A stretch of 19,860 nt of DNA from NCBI GenBank assembly GCA_934670115.1, contig CAKUOV010000042.1, forward strand, positions 1 to 19,860, in the 5' to 3' direction. Numbering within the stretch: the first letter of the stretch is position 1; each line of letters begins with the position of its first letter. The position numbers were made by a program, and so were the translations under genes. Source of the DNA: an uncultured Eggerthellaceae bacterium (GTDB lineage: Bacteria > Actinomycetota > Coriobacteriia > Coriobacteriales > Eggerthellaceae). The notes beneath the pieces are model-generated. The model saw only the letters and a program-made list of their open reading frames with translations, made no database searches and was not told the origin of the DNA. Below, piece by piece: positions 1 through 7,754 of this stretch.

Positions 1-954
1 GTGCCGACCGTTCGGCGGGTACAGCAGCTCGCCCGTGAGTGGGTGCTGAATGGCATATACCATTCCCTGGTGAGTAGCCGCGCCGGGAGCGGAGGCATCG
101 CCGGCCTTCCAAGGGCGTGGATCATTATCTGGGCTCGCATACCGTTCATCCATTTCCGCAGTACGCTCCAACCGCTTTGGAGCCCAGCTTGGAATCTTCG
201 AATACACAAGGATGTGTTCGACTTCGGCGGGAATACCCTTAGAATCGTTTCTCGGCGAATACGTCTTCTGCCAAGCAATGTCCCCAACGAAGCACGCAAC
301 GCCAAAGACCTCGTCGCAAATCTTGCGCAGGTTGGAGCTCTCGTTGTCGTCAATGCTGATGAAAATCGCGCCGTCAGAAGCGAGCAAATCACGCGCCAAA
401 AGCATTCGCGGATACATCATTGAACACCAGTCTGAATGAAACCGACCGTTGCCCTCGGTGTTGGCGACCAAGCGGCCGCCTTCCTCGTCGTAGTCGCCAC
501 TCTCTGCTTCGTACGCGCTACGCGTCTTGGCAAAATCATCATCGTAAACGAAGTCGTGGCCCGTGTTATAGGGCGGATCGATGTAGATAAGCTTTACCTT
601 GCCAGCGTAAGTCTCTTTCAGAATCTTCAGCGCATCCAGGTTGTCGCCCTCGATGTAGACGTTCTCCGTGGTGTGCCAATCCTTGGACTTACTCAGCTCG
701 GGAATCATCGTCTTGTAGATGGAGCGGCGCGCCTCGGCCTTAGCCTCACGTTTGCCAGGCCAGGTGAACTGATAGCGCTCACGCATGTCTTCAGCCACGT
801 CACCCAAAAGATCGCGCAACGCGTCGAAGTCAACAACACGCTCAAGCTCGCCGTAAGCATTCTTCACCTCGGTCACCACCTGAGGGAACAGCTCGGCGAT
901 TCTCTCGATATTTTCAGCGGTGCCATCAGACGTGCCAAGCTCGATCTTTTCCAT
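1..954 (-). CDS. Type III restriction-modification DNA methyltransferase, Mod subunit (N-terminal 318 residues)
   Basis: This is an open frame of 318 codons without a stop, running off the left window edge, so the C-terminal part is missing. The start is the ATG at 954, preceded by a purine-rich AGAGGAAGGCGG. An N-terminal helical part (residues 1-95) leads to IEGDNLDALK (101-110), then YIDPPYNTGHDF with the catalytic DPPY motif at 126-129, then FHSDW (172-176) and a segment ending IFISIDDNE (197-205). This order, with DPPY early and the SAM-binding FxGxG motif expected later, is that of beta-class adenine-N6 methyltransferases, and the wording is that of type III Mod proteins. Mod recognises the target sequence, protects it by methylation, and forms a complex with Res, which would lie beyond the left edge if present. 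Lys is written AAG 16 times and AAA twice, which may point to transfer. A solitary methyltransferase is the alternative. The family assignment is firm; the system type rests on the N-terminal half only. Confidence 0.9.
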   Translation of the reverse strand, partial: MEKIELGTSDGTAENIERIAELFPQVVTEVKNAYGELERVVDFDALRDLLGDVAEDMRERYQFTWPGKREAKAEARRSIYKTMIPELSKSKDWHTTENVYIEGDNLDALKILKETYAGKVKLIYIDPPYNTGHDFVYDDDFAKTRSAYEAESGDYDEEGGRLVANTEGNGRFHSDWCSMMYPRMLLARDLLASDGAIFISIDDNESSNLRKICDEVFGVACFVGDIAWQKTYSPRNDSKGIPAEVEHILVYSKIPSWAPKRLERTAEMDERYASPDNDPRPWKAGDASAPGAATHQGMVYAIQHPLTGELLYPPNGRH

Positions 955-1203
955 CCATCCGCCTTCCTCTATGCTGACGATTTACCGCCTGAGCTCCTCT
1001 GCATCGACATACGCCCCACAGCCTTCAGGCGACCTCTCCCCTGCGAACAAAAGCAATACTCTTTTATTCTACTACTGCCCACCCGTGTACGCTCCAAGAC
1101 CCTGAGTGTTGGTCACCGCGACGCATTTACCATGAGGGCAGTAATCAGAATGCCAAAAAAGAGGTACCACGGAATGGATGGCAAACAACCAGCCAAATTC
1201 CCG
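955..1203. other. Gap between uvrA and mod, no gene recognised
   Basis: These 249 bases hold no open frame with a credible start and ribosome binding site. On the minus strand a TAGAAT (near 1065) lies 20 bases after a TTGGAG; the spacing is too long for a confident promoter of the methyltransferase gene. I see no GC-rich hairpin with a T-run after the uvrA stop codon, so read-through from uvrA cannot be excluded. Confidence 0.5.
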
Positions 1204-4092
1204 CTACTTCTGCTCAAGCATTTTCGCAACGTATTTGCCGGTATAACCCACGTTTTTCGCAGCCACCTGCTCAGGCGTACCCGTAGCAATAACTTTACCG
1301 CCACGATCGCCGCCTTCAGGACCCATGTCGATAATGTAGTCGGCAGATTTGATAACGTCCAAGTTGTGTTCGATGACTAGAACGGTATTCCCACTGTCCA
1401 CTAAACGCTGCAGCACTACAAGCAGCTGGTGGACGTCTTCGAAATGCAAGCCCGTTGTAGGTTCGTCCAGAATATAGAACGTCTTACCCGTTTGCTTGCG
1501 CTGCAATTCGCTCGCAAGCTTTACGCGCTGCGCTTCGCCGCCAGAAAGCGTGGTTGCCGGCTGACCCAAACGAATATAACCCAACCCCACATCAAAAAGC
1601 GTTTGGAGTTTTCGTTTGATGCTGGGAATGTTCTGGAAGAAGGAAAGAGCCTCTTCAACCGTCATATCCAACAGCTCTGCAATGTTTTTGCCGCGATACG
1701 TAACTTGTAGCGTTTCGCGATTGTAGCGCGAACCGCCGCATACCTCGCAAGGAACGTAAATATCAGGCAGAAAGTGCATCTCGATTTTTATCTGGCCGTC
1801 TCCCTTGCATGCCTCGCAACGTCCACCGGATACGTTGAAAGAGAAGCGCCCTGGCGCATAACCGCGCGCTTTCGCTTCATTCGTTGACGCATAGAGAGCG
1901 CGCAAGTCGTCCCAAAGACCGATATACGTTGCCGGGTTTGAACGCGGCGTACGCCCGATGGGACTTTGGTCGATGTTGATAACCTTATCAATAGCTTCCA
2001 CTCCAAGAAGCTTCTTGTACGGTGCCGCCGTTTTATGCGCGTGGTTAACGCGATTTGCCAACGCGGGAGCCAGCGTATCAGTGATAAGAGAGCTTTTGCC
2101 GCTGCCAGACACGCCTGTCACCACACACAGCGTGCCAAGCGGAATATCGATTGAGACGTTCTTCAGGTTATTGACGCGCGCACCCGAAAGGCTAATGCAG
2201 CCACGTTCCGGATTGCGACGCGTGGCGGGAACCTCAATCTTGCGGCGTCCGCTCAAATAATCAGCGGTAATGGACCCTTGGGTAGCTTGCACCTGCTCAG
2301 GCGTACCGCAAGCAACAAGATAACCGCCGTTTTCTCCGGCGCCAGGCCCCATGTCGATAACGTAATCAGCGCTTCGGATGGTGTCCTCGTCGTGCTCCAC
2401 CACAATAACGGTATTACCCAAATCGCGCAGATTCTCAAGCGTGGCAATAAGCCTGTCATTATCGCGCTGATGCAGGCCAATAGAGGGCTCGTCCAGAATA
2501 TAAAGCACGCCCATAAGCCCCGCACCGATTTGCGTTGCAAGGCGAATGCGCTGCGCCTCGCCACCGGACAAAGATGCAGTCGCACGGTCAAGCGTCAAGT
2601 AATCAAGTCCTACATCTACCAGGAATTTCAAGCGAGCAACAATTTCTTTGACAATGGGACCCGCAATGGCAAGATTTTGCCCCTCAAACTCCAACGAGCG
2701 GAAGAATTCAAGCGAATCGCGCGCGCTCATTTCCGTTACTTCGTTGATGGATTTTCCGCCCACCGTAACGGCAAGAATCTCAGGTTTCAAACGCTTTCCG
2801 TGGCACGACGGACAAGGATGCTGGGAGAAATACGCGTTGAATTTATCGCGTTGCTTGTCACTTGAGGCTTCATCACGACGCTGAATAATTGCAGCGCGCG
2901 CGCCATCCCACGTGATAAACCAATACGTATCGCGTCCGCTTACCGTCACATAATCAACGCGGATCTTCTCATCGCCCGTGCCGTCCATGATTGCGCGTTT
3001 TGCTTTAGCCGGCAAATCTTCCCAGGGCGTCTGATCGCTGATACCTAAATGCTTGCAAAGCGCCTGCAGAACCTGGGGGTAATAATTGCCGGTGCTGAAC
3101 GGCACTAAGCAACCTTGCGCGATGGACAGCGAAGGATCGGGCACAACTAAAGACTCATTTACTTCTTCGGCCGTACCAATGCCCAAGCATTCCGGACACG
3201 CGCCATAAGGAGCGTTAAAGGAGAAGTCGCGTGGCTGCAAATCATCCATGGAATGGCCATGTTCAGGACAAGCGAGTGCTAGCGAATACACGTGCTCGTT
3301 TTCAGCCAGGCCGCCCGTAGCGCCCGATGAAACATGCGAACCGCGTGGCTCAGAGCTTTCCTCTCCCAAGATTTGCACTAAAACGCGACCATCGGCCAAT
3401 GAAGTTGCTTTCTCGACCGCTTCCGCAATACGGCTTGTTGCCGAGGATTTCAAAACAACGCGATCAACCACAACATCGATAAAATGCTTGATTTTCTTAT
3501 TCAGGGTAAGCGGCTCGCCATCAAGCTTATGCACTTCACCATCGATGCGCACGCGCACAAAGCCTTCTTTTGCCAAATCGGCGAAAAGCTTCGTGAACTC
3601 GCCTTTCCTTCCCGTGACAACTGGCGCCATAATCATGGCTTTCGTTGTTTGGCCATCACCCAGAGAAAGAATTTCATCGGCTACTTGATCGGTGGTTTGC
3701 GCTTTGATTTCCCGACCGCATTCAGGACAATGAGGGATACCGGTGCGCGCGAACAACAAACGAAGGTAGTCGTAAATCTCGGTTGTGGTACCCACCGTTG
3801 AACGCGGGTTCTTGCTTGTGGTCTTTTGATCGATAGAAACCGCAGGTGAAAGACCATCAATGCTGTCAAGATCGGGCTTATCCATTTGCCCCAGGAACAT
3901 GCGCGCATAGCTGGATAGCGACTCAACGTAGCGCCTTTGCCCTTCTGCGTAAATGGTGTCAAACGCCAAGCTTGACTTGCCGCTGCCCGAAAGACCCGTG
4001 ATAACAACCAGCTTATCACGCGGAATAGTAACGTCAACATTCTTAAGATTGTGCTCGCGCGCACCTTTGATGACAATGGAATCTTGTCCCAC
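1204..4092 (-). CDS. uvrA: Excinuclease ABC subunit A (UvrA)
   Basis: UvrA is the damage-sensing ATPase of nucleotide excision repair. As a dimer it scans DNA, loads UvrB at lesions and then leaves. The first nucleotide-binding site has a Walker A GLSGSGKSS near residues 33-41; the signature LSGGEAQR and Walker B YILDEPSIGLH follow in the middle. The second site has GVSGSGKSS, then LSGGEAQR and YILDEPTTGLH near the C-terminus. One zinc module reads CPEHGHS followed by ACPECLG, a CxxH/CxxC form rather than four cysteines; the second zinc finger is CEAC with CEVC. I chose the GTG at 4092 because AAGGGAG lies five bases before it; the upstream ATG at 4116 has no such site and would add eight residues. 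The 962-residue length is normal. A SOS-box-like palindrome and a -10 box lie just upstream, so damage induction is likely. Confidence 0.97.
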   Translation of the reverse strand: MGQDSIVIKGAREHNLKNVDVTIPRDKLVVITGLSGSGKSSLAFDTIYAEGQRRYVESLSSYARMFLGQMDKPDLDSIDGLSPAVSIDQKTTSKNPRSTVGTTTEIYDYLRLLFARTGIPHCPECGREIKAQTTDQVADEILSLGDGQTTKAMIMAPVVTGRKGEFTKLFADLAKEGFVRVRIDGEVHKLDGEPLTLNKKIKHFIDVVVDRVVLKSSATSRIAEAVEKATSLADGRVLVQILGEESSEPRGSHVSSGATGGLAENEHVYSLALACPEHGHSMDDLQPRDFSFNAPYGACPECLGIGTAEEVNESLVVPDPSLSIAQGCLVPFSTGNYYPQVLQALCKHLGISDQTPWEDLPAKAKRAIMDGTGDEKIRVDYVTVSGRDTYWFITWDGARAAIIQRRDEASSDKQRDKFNAYFSQHPCPSCHGKRLKPEILAVTVGGKSINEVTEMSARDSLEFFRSLEFEGQNLAIAGPIVKEIVARLKFLVDVGLDYLTLDRATASLSGGEAQRIRLATQIGAGLMGVLYILDEPSIGLHQRDNDRLIATLENLRDLGNTVIVVEHDEDTIRSADYVIDMGPGAGENGGYLVACGTPEQVQATQGSITADYLSGRRKIEVPATRRNPERGCISLSGARVNNLKNVSIDIPLGTLCVVTGVSGSGKSSLITDTLAPALANRVNHAHKTAAPYKKLLGVEAIDKVINIDQSPIGRTPRSNPATYIGLWDDLRALYASTNEAKARGYAPGRFSFNVSGGRCEACKGDGQIKIEMHFLPDIYVPCEVCGGSRYNRETLQVTYRGKNIAELLDMTVEEALSFFQNIPSIKRKLQTLFDVGLGYIRLGQPATTLSGGEAQRVKLASELQRKQTGKTFYILDEPTTGLHFEDVHQLLVVLQRLVDSGNTVLVIEHNLDVIKSADYIIDMGPEGGDRGGKVIATGTPEQVAAKNVGYTGKYVAKMLEQK

Positions 4093-4138
4093 GATAACTC
4101 CCTTATATGCTTGCATCGCATTCGTTTTTCAGGGGCAC

Positions 4139-4144
4139 ATTATA
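4139..4144 (-). promoter_or_regulatory. -10 box of the uvrA promoter
   Basis: The minus strand reads TATAAT, a perfect -10 hexamer, about 47 bases before the chosen uvrA start. No good -35 hexamer is present at 16-18 bases (AACAAA or similar), and this position is occupied by the SOS-box-like palindrome. Transcription would begin near 4132. Confidence 0.6.
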
Positions 4145-4155
4145 CCCCTCTATAG

Positions 4156-4169
4156 CAAACATTTGTTTG
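4156..4169. promoter_or_regulatory. Candidate LexA (SOS) box of uvrA
   Basis: The 14-bp sequence CAAACATTTGTTTG (minus strand CAAACAAATGTTTG) fits the Gram-positive LexA consensus CGAACRNRYGTTCG at 12 of 14 positions; the two differences are symmetric (G to A and C to T). It covers the -35 region of the uvrA promoter, where bound LexA would block RNA polymerase. UvrA is a classical SOS gene, which supports the reading. It has not been tested, and AT-rich palindromes can arise by chance. Confidence 0.6.
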
Positions 4170-4299
4170 TTTATTTCATGCAAAACAAGTAACGGGTCCC
4201 ATTCTGTAGAATCATGGCAAATATAGCACGGTTCGAGACTTCATTGTCTCCGATATGATTGGATCGGGAAACGCAAGAGCACCCGAATCGTTATGCGCC

Positions 4300-5301
4300 T
4301 CATGCGCGTGGATGCGCTTGCGCGTGAGCCGTTTTCAGGCGATCCGAGGTCAAATGCGTGTAAATCTGCGTTGTGGAAAGGCTTGCATGTCCCAATAATT
4401 CCTGCACGGTTCGAAGATCGGCCCCACCATTGAGCATGTCCGTGGCGAACGTATGCCGCATCGCATGAGGCGAAAGAGAAGGATCGAGCCCTGTTTCAAG
4501 CACGTGCTCCTTGAAGATTTTCCGCAGAGAGTCGGCCGAAAGCGGCTTTCCGTTTTTTGACAGAAAAAACGCTGCAGAATCGCCCGATGAACTGCTGTTT
4601 TTCGCAGCCAGAACAGGCCGCGCTTGCGCCAAATAGCGCTCAAGAACGCTTACGCATTGATCATGGAGGACGACATCGCGCTCTTTTGATCCCTTACCCA
4701 TGAGCCTCATGCGAGCAGCGCTGCAATTGACGCTTGAAACCGTGAGCCCAGCTACCTCTGAAATACGTGCGCCCGTTGCATAGAGAACTTCAAAGATCGC
4801 CTCGTCGCGCAAAGCAAGGGCTTCTTTCACGTTGGAGGGCGCCGTAGCCGCAAAGGATTGCGCCTCCGGCTCTTCCGTATCGGCTTCGAAACACGCATCG
4901 TTTTCAAGCACGGCGAACAACGTATCGATTTCCGCTGTTGACAGGACATGGGGCAGATGATGCGCAATTTTAGGACCCTGAACAGCACTTACCGTGTTGC
5001 ACGACGATATCTGGGAGACGTTGAGCCAACGGAAAAACGTGCGCAGCGAGCTCAATCGCCGATTGATTGTCTTGCGAGAATAGCCAGCACTCATCTGGTC
5101 GGATAAATATCCGCGCACGTTGCGCGTAGAAGGAGCAAGCGCATCAAAATCCAAACGCTTTGCATACCGAAAATACGTGCGCACGTCTATCCCATAAGCA
5201 CGAACCGTGTGGGCAGAGTAATTGCGCTGCCCGCTCAAAAAAGCAAGAAACCCCTTGACGATTTCCTCTCGTTCATCGTTTAATTCGCTATCGTCTTGCA
5301 T
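4300..5301 (-). CDS. xerC: Tyrosine recombinase of the XerC/XerD type
   Basis: This site-specific recombinase probably resolves chromosome dimers at dif together with a partner. The N-terminal SAM-like DNA-binding domain (about 12-95) contains the usual SAHTVRAYGIDVRTY stretch. The catalytic domain has Arg179 (ATGARISE), Lys206 (GKGSKERDV), His279 and Arg282 (HAMRHTFAT), His305 (LLGHASLS) and the nucleophile Tyr314 (TQIYTH). All six expected residues are present, so the enzyme should be active. I chose the ATG at 5301, which follows AGGGGAACA; a TTG at 5316 would add five residues. At 333 residues it is some 30 longer than a usual XerC, because of an acidic insertion at about 135-165 between the two domains. 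It follows trmFO after 32 bases, an arrangement shared with Firmicutes. The assignment to XerC rather than XerD rests on this context. Confidence 0.88.
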   Translation of the reverse strand: MQDDSELNDEREEIVKGFLAFLSGQRNYSAHTVRAYGIDVRTYFRYAKRLDFDALAPSTRNVRGYLSDQMSAGYSRKTINRRLSSLRTFFRWLNVSQISSCNTVSAVQGPKIAHHLPHVLSTAEIDTLFAVLENDACFEADTEEPEAQSFAATAPSNVKEALALRDEAIFEVLYATGARISEVAGLTVSSVNCSAARMRLMGKGSKERDVVLHDQCVSVLERYLAQARPVLAAKNSSSSGDSAAFFLSKNGKPLSADSLRKIFKEHVLETGLDPSLSPHAMRHTFATDMLNGGADLRTVQELLGHASLSTTQIYTHLTSDRLKTAHAQAHPRA

Positions 5302-5333
5302 TGTTCCCCTGCCCAACTATCGCGCTTATCACG

Positions 5334-6692
5334 TTATTCCGATAGCAGGCCCGCAGCGCAAAGCGCCTTGCGATAATCCTCAAGCGCAGCGTTGCCTCGT
5401 TGAGCATACGCGGTATAACGCGCCTTCTTGTTACGAATGGGCGGATCAAGCGGCTCAAGCATGCCGAAATTAACATGCGAAGGCTGGTAATCCACTGTCT
5501 CCGGGTTCGTGGCATAATCCAAAAGCGCCCCGAAGACCGTATGTTTCGGCAACGGTGGAAGCTGCTCGCCGCGAAGCTGCGCTGCAACCGCAAATGCAAC
5601 GTGCAAACCAGAACGAATGGCCTCAACGTATCCTTCCGTGCCGGAAACCTGTCCTGCAAGATATACGGGAACACCTATTTGCGCAGATGCAGCCGTCATG
5701 TTCAACTCAGAATCAAGAACCTTCGGCGCATCAACGAACGTATTGCGATGCATAACGCCGTAACGTGCAAACTCCGCTTGCTCCAAGCCGGGAATCATGC
5801 GAAAAACGCGGCGCTGTTCGGGAAACGTCAAGTTGGTTTGGAACCCCACTAAGTTATAGCAGCTTCCATGAGCATCTTCCGCGCGAAGCTGCACCGCCGC
5901 CCAAGGACGCTTCTGCGTTCGCGGGTCAATCAACCCCACAGGCTTGAGCGCACCAAAGCGCGGCGCATCCCTTCCCGCTCGCGCGATTTCCTCGACCGGT
6001 TGACATGCCTGGAAAAGATCTTTTGTCTCGAAATCTTTCTTGATAACACGTTCTGCCGCCAAAAGCTCGTCAATGAACCGCTCGTATTCCTCTTTGTTGA
6101 ACGGGGCGTTCAGATAATCCCCCAACCCCTCTTCGTAGCGGCTCTGCCTGAAAAGGATATCCATATCCAAAGAATCGGCCATGACAATAGGAGCCGCCGC
6201 ATCGAAAAATGCAAGATGTTCAAGGTCGGTTACCTTACCAAGAGATTCAGCCAAGGAATCGCTGGTCAGCGGCCCTGTTGCAACAACAAGAGCATCGAAG
6301 CCCTGGGCTTCGGCACGCAAGTCGCTTGCTTCCCTGCGCTCAAGAGAAATCAAAGGATGTGAACAAATAAGCTCAGTGATCCTTTGCGCAAAAAGCTCCC
6401 TATCCACTGCAAGAGCACCGCCCGCTGCAACTTCTGTATCAAGCGCCACCCGATAAAGAACCGAACCCAGCTTGTCGAGTTCCCCTTTCAGCATTCCTGC
6501 TGCAGAATCGGGATTCTTGCCTTTCAGCGAGTTTGAACAAACAAGCTCACCCAGTAAATCAGTTTTATGAACATCGGTCTTTTTCTGGGGACGCATTTCA
6601 ACAAGCGTCACCAACACGCCGCGAGAAGCAAGCTGCAGCGCGCATTCGCTACCGGCAAGACCGCCACCGATTATTTTCACTCTCTTTTCCAT
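5334..6692 (-). CDS. trmFO: Methylenetetrahydrofolate-tRNA (uracil-54-C5)-methyltransferase TrmFO
   Basis: TrmFO makes ribothymidine at position 54 of the tRNA T-loop, using methylenetetrahydrofolate as carbon donor and FAD as reductant, in the cytoplasm. The FAD-binding Rossmann motif IIGGGLAGSE sits at residues 7-16, followed by VEMRP (31-35). The two conserved cysteines are visible: Cys52 in ELVCSNSLKG and Cys230 in QACQPVEEIA, the latter followed by the typical GRDAPRFGALKPVGL. The C-terminal part has the FAD-contact region AGQVSGTEGYVEA. From the ATG at 6692 the protein has 452 residues, as usual. A second ATG at 6704 would add four residues; neither has a convincing ribosome binding site. 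The gene follows dprA after about 100 bases and precedes xerC, so it may share a transcript with xerC. Confidence 0.95.
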   Translation of the reverse strand: MEKRVKIIGGGLAGSECALQLASRGVLVTLVEMRPQKKTDVHKTDLLGELVCSNSLKGKNPDSAAGMLKGELDKLGSVLYRVALDTEVAAGGALAVDRELFAQRITELICSHPLISLERREASDLRAEAQGFDALVVATGPLTSDSLAESLGKVTDLEHLAFFDAAAPIVMADSLDMDILFRQSRYEEGLGDYLNAPFNKEEYERFIDELLAAERVIKKDFETKDLFQACQPVEEIARAGRDAPRFGALKPVGLIDPRTQKRPWAAVQLRAEDAHGSCYNLVGFQTNLTFPEQRRVFRMIPGLEQAEFARYGVMHRNTFVDAPKVLDSELNMTAASAQIGVPVYLAGQVSGTEGYVEAIRSGLHVAFAVAAQLRGEQLPPLPKHTVFGALLDYATNPETVDYQPSHVNFGMLEPLDPPIRNKKARYTAYAQRGNAALEDYRKALCAAGLLSE

Positions 6693-6796
6693 AGGGCAAA
6701 GCATAACAAATAATCAGCCGATACAGGCGGCGGCCAAGAAGAAATGCAGGTTTCGAACACGCGCTGCCCCGCAACGCAGCGCAGCCCGCTCCACCA

Positions 6797-7753
6797 TTAC
6801 AACAGTGGCCCATAGCTCCCGTCAGGATAACACGTTATCAAGCCGGCATCTTGCGCTTCTTCGATACGCACCGATGCCCAAGCAGAAGGGTTCTCTTTTC
6901 CGCAATATTGCAAGACAAACGAATAAATCTGCTCCTGGTCAAGCGGCTCGGCAATAAGCGCCCTGATGAGTGGATCATCGAATAACTGCGCAGCATTCTG
7001 CGCAACCGCATCAACCGAAGAGCGCACCAACATGCCTTCCTTCAGCTCTTGTGGATAAAGGGAGACAAGCGCTTCCAGGAATGTTTCGTCATCCACAATG
7101 GGCACAGCGCCTTGAAAAAGCAAGCGATTCGCTCCCTTCGAATTCGGTGCCGTGATGGCACCAGGCACCACCATTACTTCGCGTCCTAAGCTCAATGCAT
7201 CATCGGCTGTTGAAAACGTACCTGATGGCAAGCCTGCCTCTACGATAAGCGTTGCTTTCGAAAGCGCCGCAATAATGCGATTCCGCAAGCGAAACGTGTA
7301 AGGAAGCGGCTCAAAACTCCACTCTTGTTCGGATACAATCGCACCGCCTTCATCGATTATCTGTTGGAAGAGCGCTCTGTTCTGTGCAGGATAAATCTTA
7401 TCGCACCCGCCACCAAGCACCGCAACGGTGGCACCATGGTGCTCGAGCGCACCCAAATGAGCAGCGCTATCGCAACCGCGCGCGCCACCCGACACGACGG
7501 GAATCCCCTGGCGTGCGGCAAGTGCGGCAAAGCGTTGTGCGCACCCTTTCCCGTACGGCGTTGCTTTACGCGCGCCCACAATAGACAAGCCTAAACGCAG
7601 ACACTGCGGATTCCCTATCACATACAGCACGCGCGGAGGAGCAGGAAGCTCACGCAGCGCATCGGGATACTCAGCTGAATTCACATCAATCTCGTAGCGC
7701 GGACCTTCAAGCGTGCCACCTTGTGCCTGAGCACCTCGTTCATTTTTCGCCAT
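6797..7753 (-). CDS. dprA: DNA-processing protein DprA
   Basis: DprA binds incoming single-stranded DNA in natural transformation, protects it and loads RecA on it. The extended Rossmann fold is visible: VGARKATPYG (59-68), VVSGGARGCDSAAH (86-99), FRLRNRIIAALS (154-165), SGTFSTADDALSLGREVMVVPG (177-198) and GANRLLFQGA (207-216). A C-terminal winged-helix-like part follows (about 250-318). The N-terminus is short and lacks the SAM domain found in longer relatives. The ATG at 7753 is chosen because GGAGGGTGAG precedes it; it lies one base after the comM stop codon, so the two are co-translated. DprA occurs in many bacteria not known to be competent, so active DNA uptake is not implied. Neighbours comM and yraN are frequent partners, and ComM also acts in transformation. 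Confidence 0.95.
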   Translation of the reverse strand: MAKNERGAQAQGGTLEGPRYEIDVNSAEYPDALRELPAPPRVLYVIGNPQCLRLGLSIVGARKATPYGKGCAQRFAALAARQGIPVVSGGARGCDSAAHLGALEHHGATVAVLGGGCDKIYPAQNRALFQQIIDEGGAIVSEQEWSFEPLPYTFRLRNRIIAALSKATLIVEAGLPSGTFSTADDALSLGREVMVVPGAITAPNSKGANRLLFQGAVPIVDDETFLEALVSLYPQELKEGMLVRSSVDAVAQNAAQLFDDPLIRALIAEPLDQEQIYSFVLQYCGKENPSAWASVRIEEAQDAGLITCYPDGSYGPLL

Positions 7754-7754
7754 C

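Noticed and set aside
1113..1304. A 63-codon minus-strand frame with a hydrophobic C-terminal stretch
   Set aside because: More than half overlaps the uvrA 3' end in another frame, and it has no ribosome binding site. The hydrophobic stretch alone is weak evidence for a small membrane protein.
1..1380. Plus-strand open frames at 1-423 and 436-1380
   Set aside because: They are antisense to the methyltransferase gene and the end of uvrA; the minus strand carries DPPY and UvrA motifs.
4235..4250. Hairpin GAGAC-N6-GTCTC between xerC and uvrA
   Set aside because: The stem is only five base pairs and no T-run follows; too weak to call a terminator.
6761..6782. Hairpin GCGCTG-N10-CAGCGC after dprA
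   Set aside because: No T-run follows on the minus strand, so it is not a convincing intrinsic terminator.
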